DNA of 56,441 bases from Halieaceae bacterium UBA5085. Lineage in GTDB: Bacteria > Pseudomonadota > Gammaproteobacteria > Pseudomonadales > Halieaceae. The stretch's first letter is position 1, and the number at the start of each line of letters is the position of its first letter. This document shows, one piece after another, positions 16,550-24,871 of this stretch. The DNA is taken from positions 58,941 to 115,381 of the forward strand of contig DIAF01000034.1 of the NCBI GenBank assembly GCA_002414665.1. Reading direction: 5' to 3'. A program made the translations under genes and the position numbers. The notes under the pieces are model-generated. The model searched no databases. It worked only from the letters and a program-made list of their open reading frames with translations, and had not been told where the DNA came from.

Positions 16550-17827
16550 ATGGAAATCATCACGGAACACGGCACGCTGCTCCTGATACTGGCCTGCATG
16601 TTCGGGTTCTTCATGGCGTGGGGGGTCGGCGCCAACGACGTTGCGAATGCCATGGGCACCTCGGTAGGGTCAAAGGCCCTGACCATCAAGCAGGCCATTC
16701 TCGTCGCCATGGTGTTCGAATTCCTGGGCGCCTATCTGGCAGGAGGTGAGGTCACCGCCACCATTCGCCAGGGCATCATAGATGCCGAGTCTATGTCCGG
16801 CAGGCCCGAGTTGATGGTGTACGGCATGCTGTCAGCACTACTTGCGGCCGGCACCTGGCTGATGATCGCCAGCATCAAGGGCTGGCCGGTCTCCACAACC
16901 CACTCGATTGTCGGCGCCATTGTCGGCTTCGCCGCCGTGGGTATCGGCATGGACGCCGTGCACTGGGAAAAGGTGGGCACCATCGCCGCCAGCTGGCTGG
17001 TGTCGCCGCTGCTCGCCGGCACCATATCCTTTGCCCTGTTCATGAGCGTCAAAATCCTCATTCTCGACACGGAAGATCCCTTTCAGCGCGCCAAACGCTT
17101 CATCCCCATTTATATGTGGATGGTCGGCTTCATGATCTCCATGGTCACCCTGCTCAAGGGCCTGAAGCATATCGGCGTGGAAATGGACCTCGGGCTGGGC
17201 TCCAAGTTCGCCAACGCCGTCCCCCTGTCGTTTCTGATCGGCCTGCTGGTCGCGGCGTTGGGCGGCTTCCTGGTCAGCCGGGTGAAGTACGTGCCCAACG
17301 ACCAGCATCGCTTCGCCAGCGTGGAGCGGGTATTCGGTATCCTGATGATCTTCACCGCCTGCGCGATGGCCTTCGCCCACGGTTCCAACGACGTCGCCAA
17401 TGCCGTAGGGCCGCTGGCCGCGGTGGCGAATACCGTGCTGTCGGGCGGCATGATCGCCTCGCAGGCGCCGCTGCCCTGGTGGATCCTGCTGGTGGGCGCC
17501 CTGGGTATCGTGGTGGGCCTCGCAACCTACGGGTGGAAAGTGATCATGACCGTCGGGCGCAAAATCACCGAGCTCACGCCAAGCCGCGGGTTTGCCGCGG
17601 AACTGGGTGCGGCCTCCACCGTGGTACTGGCTTCCGGCACCGGGCTGCCGATCTCCACCACACATACCCTGGTGGGCGCCATCCTCGGGGTGGGCTTCGC
17701 GCGCGGTATTGCAGCGCTGAATCTGCGCACCATCGGCACCATCTTCATGTCCTGGATCATCACGCTGCCCGCGGGCGCCGGGTTATCCATCATCTTCTTC
17801 TTCACCTTCAAGGGCATCTTCGGCTGA
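16550..17827 (+). CDS. pit: PiT family inorganic phosphate transporter
   Basis: 425 residues, about ten to twelve membrane segments. PiT transporters carry metal-phosphate complexes or phosphate with a cation across the inner membrane. The duplicated family signature is present: GVGANDVANAMGTSVGSKAL near the N-terminus and FAHGSNDVANAVGPLAAV in the second half; each half also has a PVSTTHSIVGAI/PISTTHTLVGAI segment. A hydrophilic loop in the middle (KYVPNDQHRFASVE) separates the halves. It forms a two-gene operon with the DUF47 protein, both under a strong predicted sigma-70 promoter, suggesting constitutive low-affinity uptake. A stable hairpin lies 12 bases after the stop codon. Confidence 0.95.
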   Translation: MEIITEHGTLLLILACMFGFFMAWGVGANDVANAMGTSVGSKALTIKQAILVAMVFEFLGAYLAGGEVTATIRQGIIDAESMSGRPELMVYGMLSALLAAGTWLMIASIKGWPVSTTHSIVGAIVGFAAVGIGMDAVHWEKVGTIAASWLVSPLLAGTISFALFMSVKILILDTEDPFQRAKRFIPIYMWMVGFMISMVTLLKGLKHIGVEMDLGLGSKFANAVPLSFLIGLLVAALGGFLVSRVKYVPNDQHRFASVERVFGILMIFTACAMAFAHGSNDVANAVGPLAAVANTVLSGGMIASQAPLPWWILLVGALGIVVGLATYGWKVIMTVGRKITELTPSRGFAAELGAASTVVLASGTGLPISTTHTLVGAILGVGFARGIAALNLRTIGTIFMSWIITLPAGAGLSIIFFFTFKGIFG

Positions 17828-17839
17828 GCCGACTGCCGA

Positions 17840-17866
17840 GGGCGCTGATTGACTCCATCAGCGCCC
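17840..17866 (+). repeat. perfect 10-bp stem hairpin after pit
   Basis: GGGCGCTGAT at 17840-17849 pairs perfectly with ATCAGCGCCC at 17857-17866 around a 7-base loop. No T-run follows on either strand, so it is not a standard intrinsic terminator; it could protect the pit message 3' end or assist factor-dependent termination before argE. Confidence 0.5.
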
Positions 17867-17914
17867 GCCGCTACCGTCAGCCGACCCACCCCGGGAATCG
17901 CAGGCAGCCGCGCC

Positions 17915-19066
17915 ATGTCACAGACCGAGAAACAGATCATCAGCCAGCTGCGCGCGCTTGTCGGCACGCCCTCCGTCAGCTCAACCGATCCGTCCTGGGA
18001 CCAGGGCAATCGGGCCGTCATCGATTTGCTGGCTGACTGGCTCGGGGCGCTGGGGTTTCGCACGGAAATCATGGATGTGTCAGCCGATGGGCGCAAAGCC
18101 AACCTGATTGCCACGCTCGGCAGTGGCCCGGGCGGCCTGGTGCTGGCCGGCCACACCGACACCGTACCCTTTGATGAGGGGCGCTGGCGCTCGGACCCGC
18201 TGCTGCTCACCGAGCGCGACCAGCGTCTGTACGGCCTGGGCAGCACCGATATGAAAGGTTTTTTCCCCATCGCCATCGCCGCTGCCCAGGCGTTTGCAGA
18301 CAAGAAACTACAGCAGCCGTTGATCATACTCGCCACCGCCGACGAGGAAAGCTCCATGGACGGTGCCCGGGCCCTCGCCGCGGCGGGACGACCCCGGGCG
18401 CGTGCCGCCATCATCGGTGAGCCGACCTCGCTGAACCCGGTACGCCTGCACAAGGGCATCATGATGGAGGCCATCGAGATCACCGGCCTCGCGGGCCATT
18501 CCTCCAATCCGGCACTGGGCCTCAACGCCATTGATGTGATGCATGAACTGGTGGGTGAACTGATGCAATTCCGCCGGGAGCTCGCTCTGGAGCACGCCAA
18601 CAGCGCCTTCGACGTGGCCTTTCCCACCCTCAACCTGGGCTGCATACACGGCGGGGACAGTCCGAACCGTATTTGCGGGCGCTGTGAGCTGCACTTCGAC
18701 CTGCGCCTCACACCCTCCGCGGCCGCCGCAGGGGTTCGCGAACAGCTGCAGCAGCGCCTGCAAACCCTGGCGCAGGCGCGCGGAGCCGGCATTGCGCTGC
18801 GCTCGCTGGTGGAACCCGTACCGCCCTTTGAACAGGCCGCACACAGCGACCTCGTGATGCTGGCGGAAAAGCTCACCGGTCACTGTGCGAGCGCCGTGGG
18901 TTTCGCCACCGAGGCCCCCTTTTTGCAATCCATGGGCATGGAAACCATCATCATGGGCCCGGGATCCATCGACCGCGCCCACCAGCCTGATGAATACCTG
19001 GAGCTCAGCCAGATACGACCCTGCGTGGATCTGCTGCAATCCTGCATCGCGCACTACTGCCTGTAG
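17915..19066 (+). CDS. argE: acetylornithine deacetylase
   Basis: 383 residues from ATG 17915, the same length as E. coli ArgE; the frame opens 22 codons earlier but with no family similarity. ArgE hydrolyses N2-acetylornithine to ornithine and acetate in arginine synthesis. It is an M20-family metallopeptidase: LAGHTDTVPFDEGRW gives the first metal His and Asp, GLGSTDMKGFFPIAI the bridging Asp, TADEESSMDGAR the catalytic Glu pair, IIGEPTSLNPVRLHKG the next ligand, and GPGSIDRAHQPDEYLEL the C-terminal His. The dimerisation (lid) domain starts around residue 180. The next arginine gene, argA, follows 100 bases downstream on the same strand. Confidence 0.95.
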   Translation: MSQTEKQIISQLRALVGTPSVSSTDPSWDQGNRAVIDLLADWLGALGFRTEIMDVSADGRKANLIATLGSGPGGLVLAGHTDTVPFDEGRWRSDPLLLTERDQRLYGLGSTDMKGFFPIAIAAAQAFADKKLQQPLIILATADEESSMDGARALAAAGRPRARAAIIGEPTSLNPVRLHKGIMMEAIEITGLAGHSSNPALGLNAIDVMHELVGELMQFRRELALEHANSAFDVAFPTLNLGCIHGGDSPNRICGRCELHFDLRLTPSAAAAGVREQLQQRLQTLAQARGAGIALRSLVEPVPPFEQAAHSDLVMLAEKLTGHCASAVGFATEAPFLQSMGMETIIMGPGSIDRAHQPDEYLELSQIRPCVDLLQSCIAHYCL

Positions 19067-19166
19067 CGGGCCCGGGCGGCCATGCCGTGAAAATTTGCAT
19101 TAGTCGCCACCGCCCGCATTGGGTACTCTTGACTTACGATTACTACTGATAAACGGAAACTGCCAC

Positions 19167-20471
19167 GTGACCACCCCAGGCCGCAGCCATATTCGCTGGT
19201 TCAGGAATACGGCGCCCTACATCAATACCCACCGGAACCGGACCTTTGTCCTGATGCTGGGGGGTGATGCTGCACAGGATCCCAACTTTCCCACCATCCT
19301 CCACGACCTGGCACTGCTGCACAGCCTCGGTGTGCGCCTGGTCCTGGTGCATGGCAATCGCCCGCAGATCGACAGCCGACTGGCCGCAGCGGGGATCGAG
19401 AGCCGCTTCCACGATGACATGCGCATTACCGACAGTGCCAGCATGCCCCATGTGACAGATGCCGCGGCTTCACTGCGGGCACAGATTGAGGCGCTGCTCT
19501 CCATGGGCCTGCCCAACTCACCGATGCAGGGTGCGCGCATGCGCGTCTGTTCCGGCAATTTCGTCACCGCCCGACCGCTGGGTATAGTGGATGGAGTCGA
19601 CTACCAGCACACCGGACGAGTACGGCGTATTGACAGCACCGGCATCCAGCAGCAGCTCGCCGCGGGCTCCATTGTGCTGCTGTCACCCCTTGGCTATTCG
19701 CCGACCGGAGAAATTTTCAACCTGATGCTGGAAGACATTGCCGTGCACTGCGCCGCGGGCATCGGTGCGGACAAGCTGGTGTTGTTCGGCAGCGCCGCCG
19801 GCATTGCCGGCAGCGACGGTGCCCTGCTGCGCCAGCTTACGGTTGCCAGCATAACGGGTATTCAGGGGCAGGACGCGGAACAGTCAAAACTGCTGGCCAC
19901 CGCTCGACGTGCCTGCATGGCCGGTGTTTCGCGCTGCCATATCATCAGTTACCGGGATGACTGTGCGCTGCTGGAGGAGCTGTTCACCCACGACGGGAAT
20001 GGCACGCTGGTGGCTAAAGACGATTACGAGCAGACCCGTAGTGCCAGCATCGATGACGTCGGCGGCATTCTGGAGCTGATCGAACCGCTGGAACGTGAGG
20101 GCGTCCTGGTCAAGCGCTCGCGTGAACTGCTCGAAAACGAGATCCGCCAGTTCCGTATTATTGAACGGGACGGGCGGATTATTGCCTGCGCCGCGCTCTA
20201 CCCGTTTCCCGACGAAAACTGCGGAGAAGTGGCCTGCATTGTCTCCCACCCCGACTACCGGGGCGGGCACCGCGGCCAGCGCCTGCTGCAGGAAATAGAA
20301 CGCGAGGCGCGGTCGCTTGGACTAGACCGGGTGTTTGTGCTCACCACGCAGACTGCCCACTGGTTTCTGGAACAGGGGTTTGAAGAGCGTTCGCGGGATG
20401 TACTGCCGGCACAGAAGCAGGCGCTCTACAACCTGCAGCGCAACTCCAAGGTGTTCTTCAAGTCACTCTAG
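19167..20471 (+). CDS. argA: amino-acid N-acetyltransferase (N-acetylglutamate synthase)
   Basis: 434 residues from GTG 19167, in line with ArgA of about 430-445. ArgA acetylates glutamate with acetyl-CoA, the first and feedback-controlled step of arginine synthesis. The N-terminal amino-acid-kinase-like domain (residues about 15-285) begins with WFRNTAPYINTHRNRTFVLMLGG and includes LVLVHGNRPQID, where the arginine-inhibition region lies. The C-terminal GNAT domain (about 290-434) has IIACAALYPFPDENCGEVACIVSHPDYRGG, with the acetyl-CoA loop HRGQRLLQEIE, and LTTQTAHWFLEQGFEE. The GTG is preferred because residues 17 onward of the longer frame match the family; Shine-Dalgarno is weak. The 3' end overlaps the convergent DUF3240 gene by 9 bases. 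Confidence 0.94.
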   Translation: MTTPGRSHIRWFRNTAPYINTHRNRTFVLMLGGDAAQDPNFPTILHDLALLHSLGVRLVLVHGNRPQIDSRLAAAGIESRFHDDMRITDSASMPHVTDAAASLRAQIEALLSMGLPNSPMQGARMRVCSGNFVTARPLGIVDGVDYQHTGRVRRIDSTGIQQQLAAGSIVLLSPLGYSPTGEIFNLMLEDIAVHCAAGIGADKLVLFGSAAGIAGSDGALLRQLTVASITGIQGQDAEQSKLLATARRACMAGVSRCHIISYRDDCALLEELFTHDGNGTLVAKDDYEQTRSASIDDVGGILELIEPLEREGVLVKRSRELLENEIRQFRIIERDGRIIACAALYPFPDENCGEVACIVSHPDYRGGHRGQRLLQEIEREARSLGLDRVFVLTTQTAHWFLEQGFEERSRDVLPAQKQALYNLQRNSKVFFKSL

Positions 20472-20789
20472 CGCCGGCTTTGCGGCATTGCTGCCGATGT
20501 AGCCACACTCCACCACCGGCTGCACCCAGTAGCGCAGCCGGTCGCGGCCTGCAATCGGGGCCAGCGCCGTCAGAAGCGACGGACGCTGAGTGGGCGCATG
20601 CAGGACTTCAAAGCGGCTGATACGGCGCGAACCCTCTACCTGCTCGGCCAGGCTCAGGCGGCTGTGCTCGCGGCTGAAACCGCTTACCGCAGCGACCGTA
20701 AACCCGCTGACGGTCGGCAGCGACATCAGGGCATCCACCATCTCATCGTGCAGCTCACGCGGCACCATGATAACCAGCAGTTCATCCAT
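20463..20789 (-). CDS. DUF3240 family protein, efflux-associated
   Basis: 108 residues from ATG 20789 (a GTG two codons upstream at 20795 is also possible). The start overlaps the last codons of the RND pump, so the two are translationally coupled. Small proteins of this family are repeatedly found next to CzcA/CusA-type pumps; the sequence MDELLVIMVPRELHDEMVDAL looks like a ferredoxin-like beta-alpha-beta start as in PII-like proteins, and FTVAAVSGF, EGSRRISRFEVLH and RLRYWVQPVVECG fit further strands. A regulatory or metal-sensing role has been suggested only by association. No signal peptide, one Cys. Its 3' end overlaps argA on the other strand by 9 bases. Confidence 0.82.
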   Translation of the reverse strand: MDELLVIMVPRELHDEMVDALMSLPTVSGFTVAAVSGFSREHSRLSLAEQVEGSRRISRFEVLHAPTQRPSLLTALAPIAGRDRLRYWVQPVVECGYIGSNAAKPALE

Positions 20790-23700
20790 GGGCACGCTTC
20801 TCCCTGTACTGATACAACACCGGCAGCAGGAACAGCGTTGTCACGGTTGATGTGAGCAGGCCACCGACCACCACAATGGCCAGAGGGCGCTGCACCTCGG
20901 CACCAGGGCCGGTGGCGAACACCAGCGGCAGGAGCCCGAAAATCGCCGTGGTTGCAGTCATCAATACCGGGCGCAGGCGCTGGCTGGCGCCCGCGCAGAT
21001 GCGTGCCGGCAGGGCGCCCGGCAAATGCGCCTGCTGCTGGAAATGGCTGACCATCACCACACCGTTCAGCACCGCAACACCCAGCAGCGCAATCAGCCCC
21101 ACCGAGGCAGGCACCGAGAGATACTCACCGCTGATGTACAGCGAGATCACGCCACCCATCAGGGCGAACGGGATATTACCGAGAATGATGCCGGCCAGCG
21201 CCATCGAACCGAAGGTAGCAAACAGGATCAGCAGAATCAGTACCAGGGCCACCGGAACCACCAGCAACAGGTTCTGAGTGGCACGCTGCTGGTTCTCGAA
21301 CTCACCACCGTACTCCAGGCGATAACCGGCTGGCAGGGAGACCTCGTTGGCTAACACCTCGCGCAGCTCCTCAACAAAACCCACTACATCGCGGCCCTCC
21401 ACGTTGACCGTCACCACACCAAAGCGGCTGCCACGCTCCCGCTCTATCAAAAGGGGACCTTCGGCATAGCTGAGGCTGGCGACATCGCCCAGGGTTGCCA
21501 GGCTGCCATCGGGCAGGGCCACGCTGCGCGCAGCGAGGTCTGCCACCGTGGCCGGCACCGCCACCGACTGCGAACCGGCCGCCAGCGTCACCGGAATACG
21601 CCGGTTACCCTGGCGCACTTCCGAGATCACAGCGCCCTCGATCTGGCTGCGCAGATACCCGGACAGACCCTCCACGGTAAGCCCGTGGGCCGCCGCCAAT
21701 TCCGGCTTCACCTCCAGGTTGAGGAACTTGCCGCCTTCGGTCACTGAGGCCTGTACGTCAACCGCGCCCTGGACCCGGGGGATAACCCGGGCAATGTCGT
21801 GCATCAGGGCCGCAATGCGTACGAGGTCCTCACCGTAAACCTTGACGGTCACGTCACCGGTGCTGCCAGTCAACATTTCAGACACACGCATCTGGATGGG
21901 CTGCGTGAAGCCAACATTCATGCCAGGGAACCCCTCAAGCACTTCGCGCACTGCAGATTCCAGCGCCGTTTTACTGGCGAAGCGCCACTCCTCCGTCGGT
22001 GCCAGCTCCATGAACACGTCCGTTTCATTCAGGCCCATGGGGTCCAGCCCCAGTTCATCGGAGCCTGTACGGGTCACAATCTGGCGAATTTCGGGCACAC
22101 CTGCGAGCAACGCAGCACCCACCTGGCGGTCGAGCTCCACCGACGCCTGCAGGGAAATGCTCGGGGATTTCTCCAGCTGTACAATCAAATCGCCCTCATC
22201 GAGCACGGGCATGAAGGTCTTGCCCATCAACAGCAGGAACACCGCGCTCACCCCCAGCAGGGCGCCGATGCCGAGCAGCAGGCCGCGCGGCCGGCGCAGA
22301 ACCCGCTCCAGGGCCACGACATAGGCCGCCTGCAGGCGCAGCATAAAGCGCGGCATTCCCGCCTTGTGCGTGCCGAGCATGAGCGACGCCGCGACCGGAA
22401 TCAGGGTCAGCGACAGCACCAGGGCGGCCAGCATGGCATACACAATCGTCAACGCCACCGGAGTAAACAGCTTTCCCTCGAGGCCACTCAGGGTCAGCAG
22501 CGGCGAAAACACGATGATCACGATGAGCGTGCCCGCTACCACCGGCAGCGCAACCTCCTGCGCCGCGCGGTACACCACATGCAGGCGGGGCAGGCCAGGG
22601 TTGTTGTCGAGGCGACTCAGGGTGTTCTCCACCACCACCACAGAGGAGTCCACCAGCATGCCGATCGCGATCACCAGTCCGCCCAGGCTCATGAGGTTGG
22701 CCGTCAGGCCGGTGCCGGACATTAGCAGGAACGTTGCCAGCGCCGCCAGCGGCAATGAAATCGACACCACCAGCGCGGCGCGCAGGTTGCCCAGGAATAC
22801 GGTGAGCACCGCGACCACAAGCAGAATGGCCTGGAACAGGGCGCTGGAAATGGTGCCAATAGCGGTGCTGATCAGCCGGGCGCGGTCATAGAACACGTTG
22901 ATCTCGGTGCCGGCGGGCAGGGTCTTTTGCAGATCGGCCAACCGCGCCTTGACCCCGTCCACGACAGCGCCGGTGTTGCTGTCGCGCAGTGCAATTACAA
23001 GCCCCTGGACTGCTTCCTCTCCGTTGCGCGTCACAGCGCCGTAACGCGCCAGATGACCGATTTCAACATCGGCGACGTCGCGCAGGCGGTACACGCCGGC
23101 GGGGCCCGAATACACCACAATGTCCTGCAGCGCCTCCAGCGAGTGCACCTGACCCTCAACCCGCACCACCAGCACATCATTGCCGAGCAGGATACGGCCC
23201 ACGCCGGCATTCAGGTTTTGCTCAACAATAGAGGCCTCCAGCGCGTCGATCCCCAGGCCCAGCTCGGAAAGCACCACCGGGTGCGGGGTGACCTGGTAGG
23301 TCCTGGCGTAGCCGCCGAGCACGTTCACATCGGCTACGCCCGCCACCGTACGCAGCGCCGGACGGATCTCCCACTCCAGCAGCTGTCGCTTGTCCTGCAG
23401 CGAGAGCCGGGGATTCTCGATGGTAAACATGAACATCTCGCTGAGCGGCGTGCTCATGGGTGCCAGGCCGCCCTCTACCGGGAAAGGCAGGCCATCGAGA
23501 ATGCCCGCCAACCGCTCATTGACCTGTTGCCGCGCCCAGTAGATATCCGTGCCATCGACAAAATCCAGCGTGATATCGGTAATGGCATATTTGGTCGTGG
23601 AACGCAGCATCGACTGCCGGGGAATACCCAGCAACTCGGTTTCCAGTGGGTAGGTGACCCGCTGTTCGATTTCCTCCGCTGTCATGCCCGGCACCTTGAG

Positions 23701-23850
23701 GATAAGCTTGACCTGCGTCGGCGCGATGTCGGGATAGGCATCAATGGGCAACGCCAGCCAGGCTCGCAGGCCGAGACCCGCCAGCGCAAGGGCCGCCACA
23801 CAGACAAACAGGCGCTGGGTCAGGGAAAAACGCACCAACTGCTTCAGCAT
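20782..23850 (-). CDS. heavy-metal-type RND efflux transporter (CzcA/CusA family)
   Basis: 1022 residues from ATG 23850, two bases after the adaptor stop. A 12-span proton-driven inner-membrane pump with two large periplasmic loops. Visible: N-terminal segment and LPIDAYPDIAPTQV, KYAITDITLDFVDGTDIYWARQQVNERL, QGLVIALRDSNTGAVVDGV, the fourth-helix region MSLGGLVIAIGMLVDSSVVV ending VEN, LDEGDLIVQLEKSPSISL, TGSDELGLDPMGLNETDVF and FTQPIQMRVSEMLTGSTGDV. The periplasmic parts resemble CzcA-type pumps, while the proton-relay helix has AIG where CzcA has DFG, a feature shared with CusA-type pumps; metal specificity therefore cannot be assigned. Operon: TolC, adaptor, pump, DUF3240, with no metal-responsive regulator nearby. 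Confidence 0.93.
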   Translation of the reverse strand: MLKQLVRFSLTQRLFVCVAALALAGLGLRAWLALPIDAYPDIAPTQVKLILKVPGMTAEEIEQRVTYPLETELLGIPRQSMLRSTTKYAITDITLDFVDGTDIYWARQQVNERLAGILDGLPFPVEGGLAPMSTPLSEMFMFTIENPRLSLQDKRQLLEWEIRPALRTVAGVADVNVLGGYARTYQVTPHPVVLSELGLGIDALEASIVEQNLNAGVGRILLGNDVLVVRVEGQVHSLEALQDIVVYSGPAGVYRLRDVADVEIGHLARYGAVTRNGEEAVQGLVIALRDSNTGAVVDGVKARLADLQKTLPAGTEINVFYDRARLISTAIGTISSALFQAILLVVAVLTVFLGNLRAALVVSISLPLAALATFLLMSGTGLTANLMSLGGLVIAIGMLVDSSVVVVENTLSRLDNNPGLPRLHVVYRAAQEVALPVVAGTLIVIIVFSPLLTLSGLEGKLFTPVALTIVYAMLAALVLSLTLIPVAASLMLGTHKAGMPRFMLRLQAAYVVALERVLRRPRGLLLGIGALLGVSAVFLLLMGKTFMPVLDEGDLIVQLEKSPSISLQASVELDRQVGAALLAGVPEIRQIVTRTGSDELGLDPMGLNETDVFMELAPTEEWRFASKTALESAVREVLEGFPGMNVGFTQPIQMRVSEMLTGSTGDVTVKVYGEDLVRIAALMHDIARVIPRVQGAVDVQASVTEGGKFLNLEVKPELAAAHGLTVEGLSGYLRSQIEGAVISEVRQGNRRIPVTLAAGSQSVAVPATVADLAARSVALPDGSLATLGDVASLSYAEGPLLIERERGSRFGVVTVNVEGRDVVGFVEELREVLANEVSLPAGYRLEYGGEFENQQRATQNLLLVVPVALVLILLILFATFGSMALAGIILGNIPFALMGGVISLYISGEYLSVPASVGLIALLGVAVLNGVVMVSHFQQQAHLPGALPARICAGASQRLRPVLMTATTAIFGLLPLVFATGPGAEVQRPLAIVVVGGLLTSTVTTLFLLPVLYQYREKRAHG

Positions 23851-23851
23851 G

Positions 23852-24871
23852 TCACTCGCCACCCAGGCCCAAGAGGACACCCTGAACAGCGGACACGGAG
23901 CTGCGCAGCACGGCGCGACCCGCCAGATCGATTTCGGAGGTCACCGCGTAATCCTCGCCAACGGGCTGCAGCAACACCACCGGTACCAGCTGCAACGCCC
24001 CGTCGCCGCGCAGCAGGATGTGAGCCTGTTCTGCCCAGGTGAACACTGCTGAGCGGGGCACCCGATATGCCTCCTGGCGGTACAGCGGTGTTGCGCTCAG
24101 CACACTGTTCAGCTGCACCCGACAGGCCCCCGTTACGGCCTCACTCCAGGCGACCAGTGAAAAGCCACGGGCAATTCCCTCCAACTCCTCCACGTCCAGC
24201 CGGCAACCGTCGAGCTGTACGCCGGTCAACCTGTCGGCATCCTGCAGCGGTACCAGCAGCTGTACACGCAACTCACCCGGCGCCAGGAAAGTTGCCACTT
24301 CATCTCCTTCGACCAGCGCCATTTGACGGCTCTCGAACTCAATGTAGCCGTTGATGGGCGCGTGCAACGTGATGGACTCAACGTCTTCCTGCGGCGGGTC
24401 CACCAGCTCCATGAAATGCCGCATATGCTCGTACTCCAGCTGCAGCGCCAGATAGTTGTCAACGATGGCAACCCACTGTTCCTCTGCAAGCGCTTTCTGT
24501 TCATAGGAAGCACGGCTGCGCCTGTAGCGCGCTTCGGCACTGCGGTAGCGCCTTTCCAAGGCATCAAACTCAAGCAGAAAATGATGAATTTCCGGGCCTT
24601 CCAACACAACGAAAGGCTGCCCGGCGGCCACGTGGGCGCCATTGCCTACCAGATACTGCGCCCGCCGCACATCTCGCGGCAGCTGGATGCTGTACTGGCT
24701 GCCGGTGCGGTGGGTGACCTGCGCTCGCACAGCAGGGCCAGGGACCTCCGCAATCTCCTGCACCGCTGTATATTCAAGCTGCAACTCCCCCAGTGCCGCA
24801 AGGGGCACATCCGTCCCGAAGCTCACCGCCGGCAAACACCAGACCAGCAGTATCCACAGAGGTTGTTTCAT
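23852..24871 (-). CDS. efflux RND transporter periplasmic adaptor subunit
   Basis: 339 residues. An N-terminal signal peptide (MKQPLWILLVWCLPAVSFG) exports it to the periplasm. Membrane-fusion proteins link the inner-membrane RND pump with the TolC duct. The biotinyl-lipoyl-like half motifs are split by a helical hairpin: VGNGAHVAAGQPFVVLEGPEIHHF before, and SITLHAPINGYIEFESRQMALVEGDEV after, an Arg-rich coiled coil (residues about 95-160: RRYRSAEARYRRSRASYEQ). The beta-barrel part includes ELRVQLLVPLQDADRLTG. It starts with ATGA overlapping the stop of the TolC-type gene (bases 24868-24871). It lacks the N-terminal Met/His-rich metal-binding extension of CusB. Same operon as the CzcA-like pump. 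Confidence 0.88.
   Translation of the reverse strand: MKQPLWILLVWCLPAVSFGTDVPLAALGELQLEYTAVQEIAEVPGPAVRAQVTHRTGSQYSIQLPRDVRRAQYLVGNGAHVAAGQPFVVLEGPEIHHFLLEFDALERRYRSAEARYRRSRASYEQKALAEEQWVAIVDNYLALQLEYEHMRHFMELVDPPQEDVESITLHAPINGYIEFESRQMALVEGDEVATFLAPGELRVQLLVPLQDADRLTGVQLDGCRLDVEELEGIARGFSLVAWSEAVTGACRVQLNSVLSATPLYRQEAYRVPRSAVFTWAEQAHILLRGDGALQLVPVVLLQPVGEDYAVTSEIDLAGRAVLRSSVSAVQGVLLGLGGE

Noticed and set aside
19083..19110. TGAAAATTTGCATTA upstream of argA as an ArgR box.
   Set aside because: Only the first half agrees with the TGAAT-AT-rich-ATTCA consensus; the second half does not, and no adjacent second box is seen.
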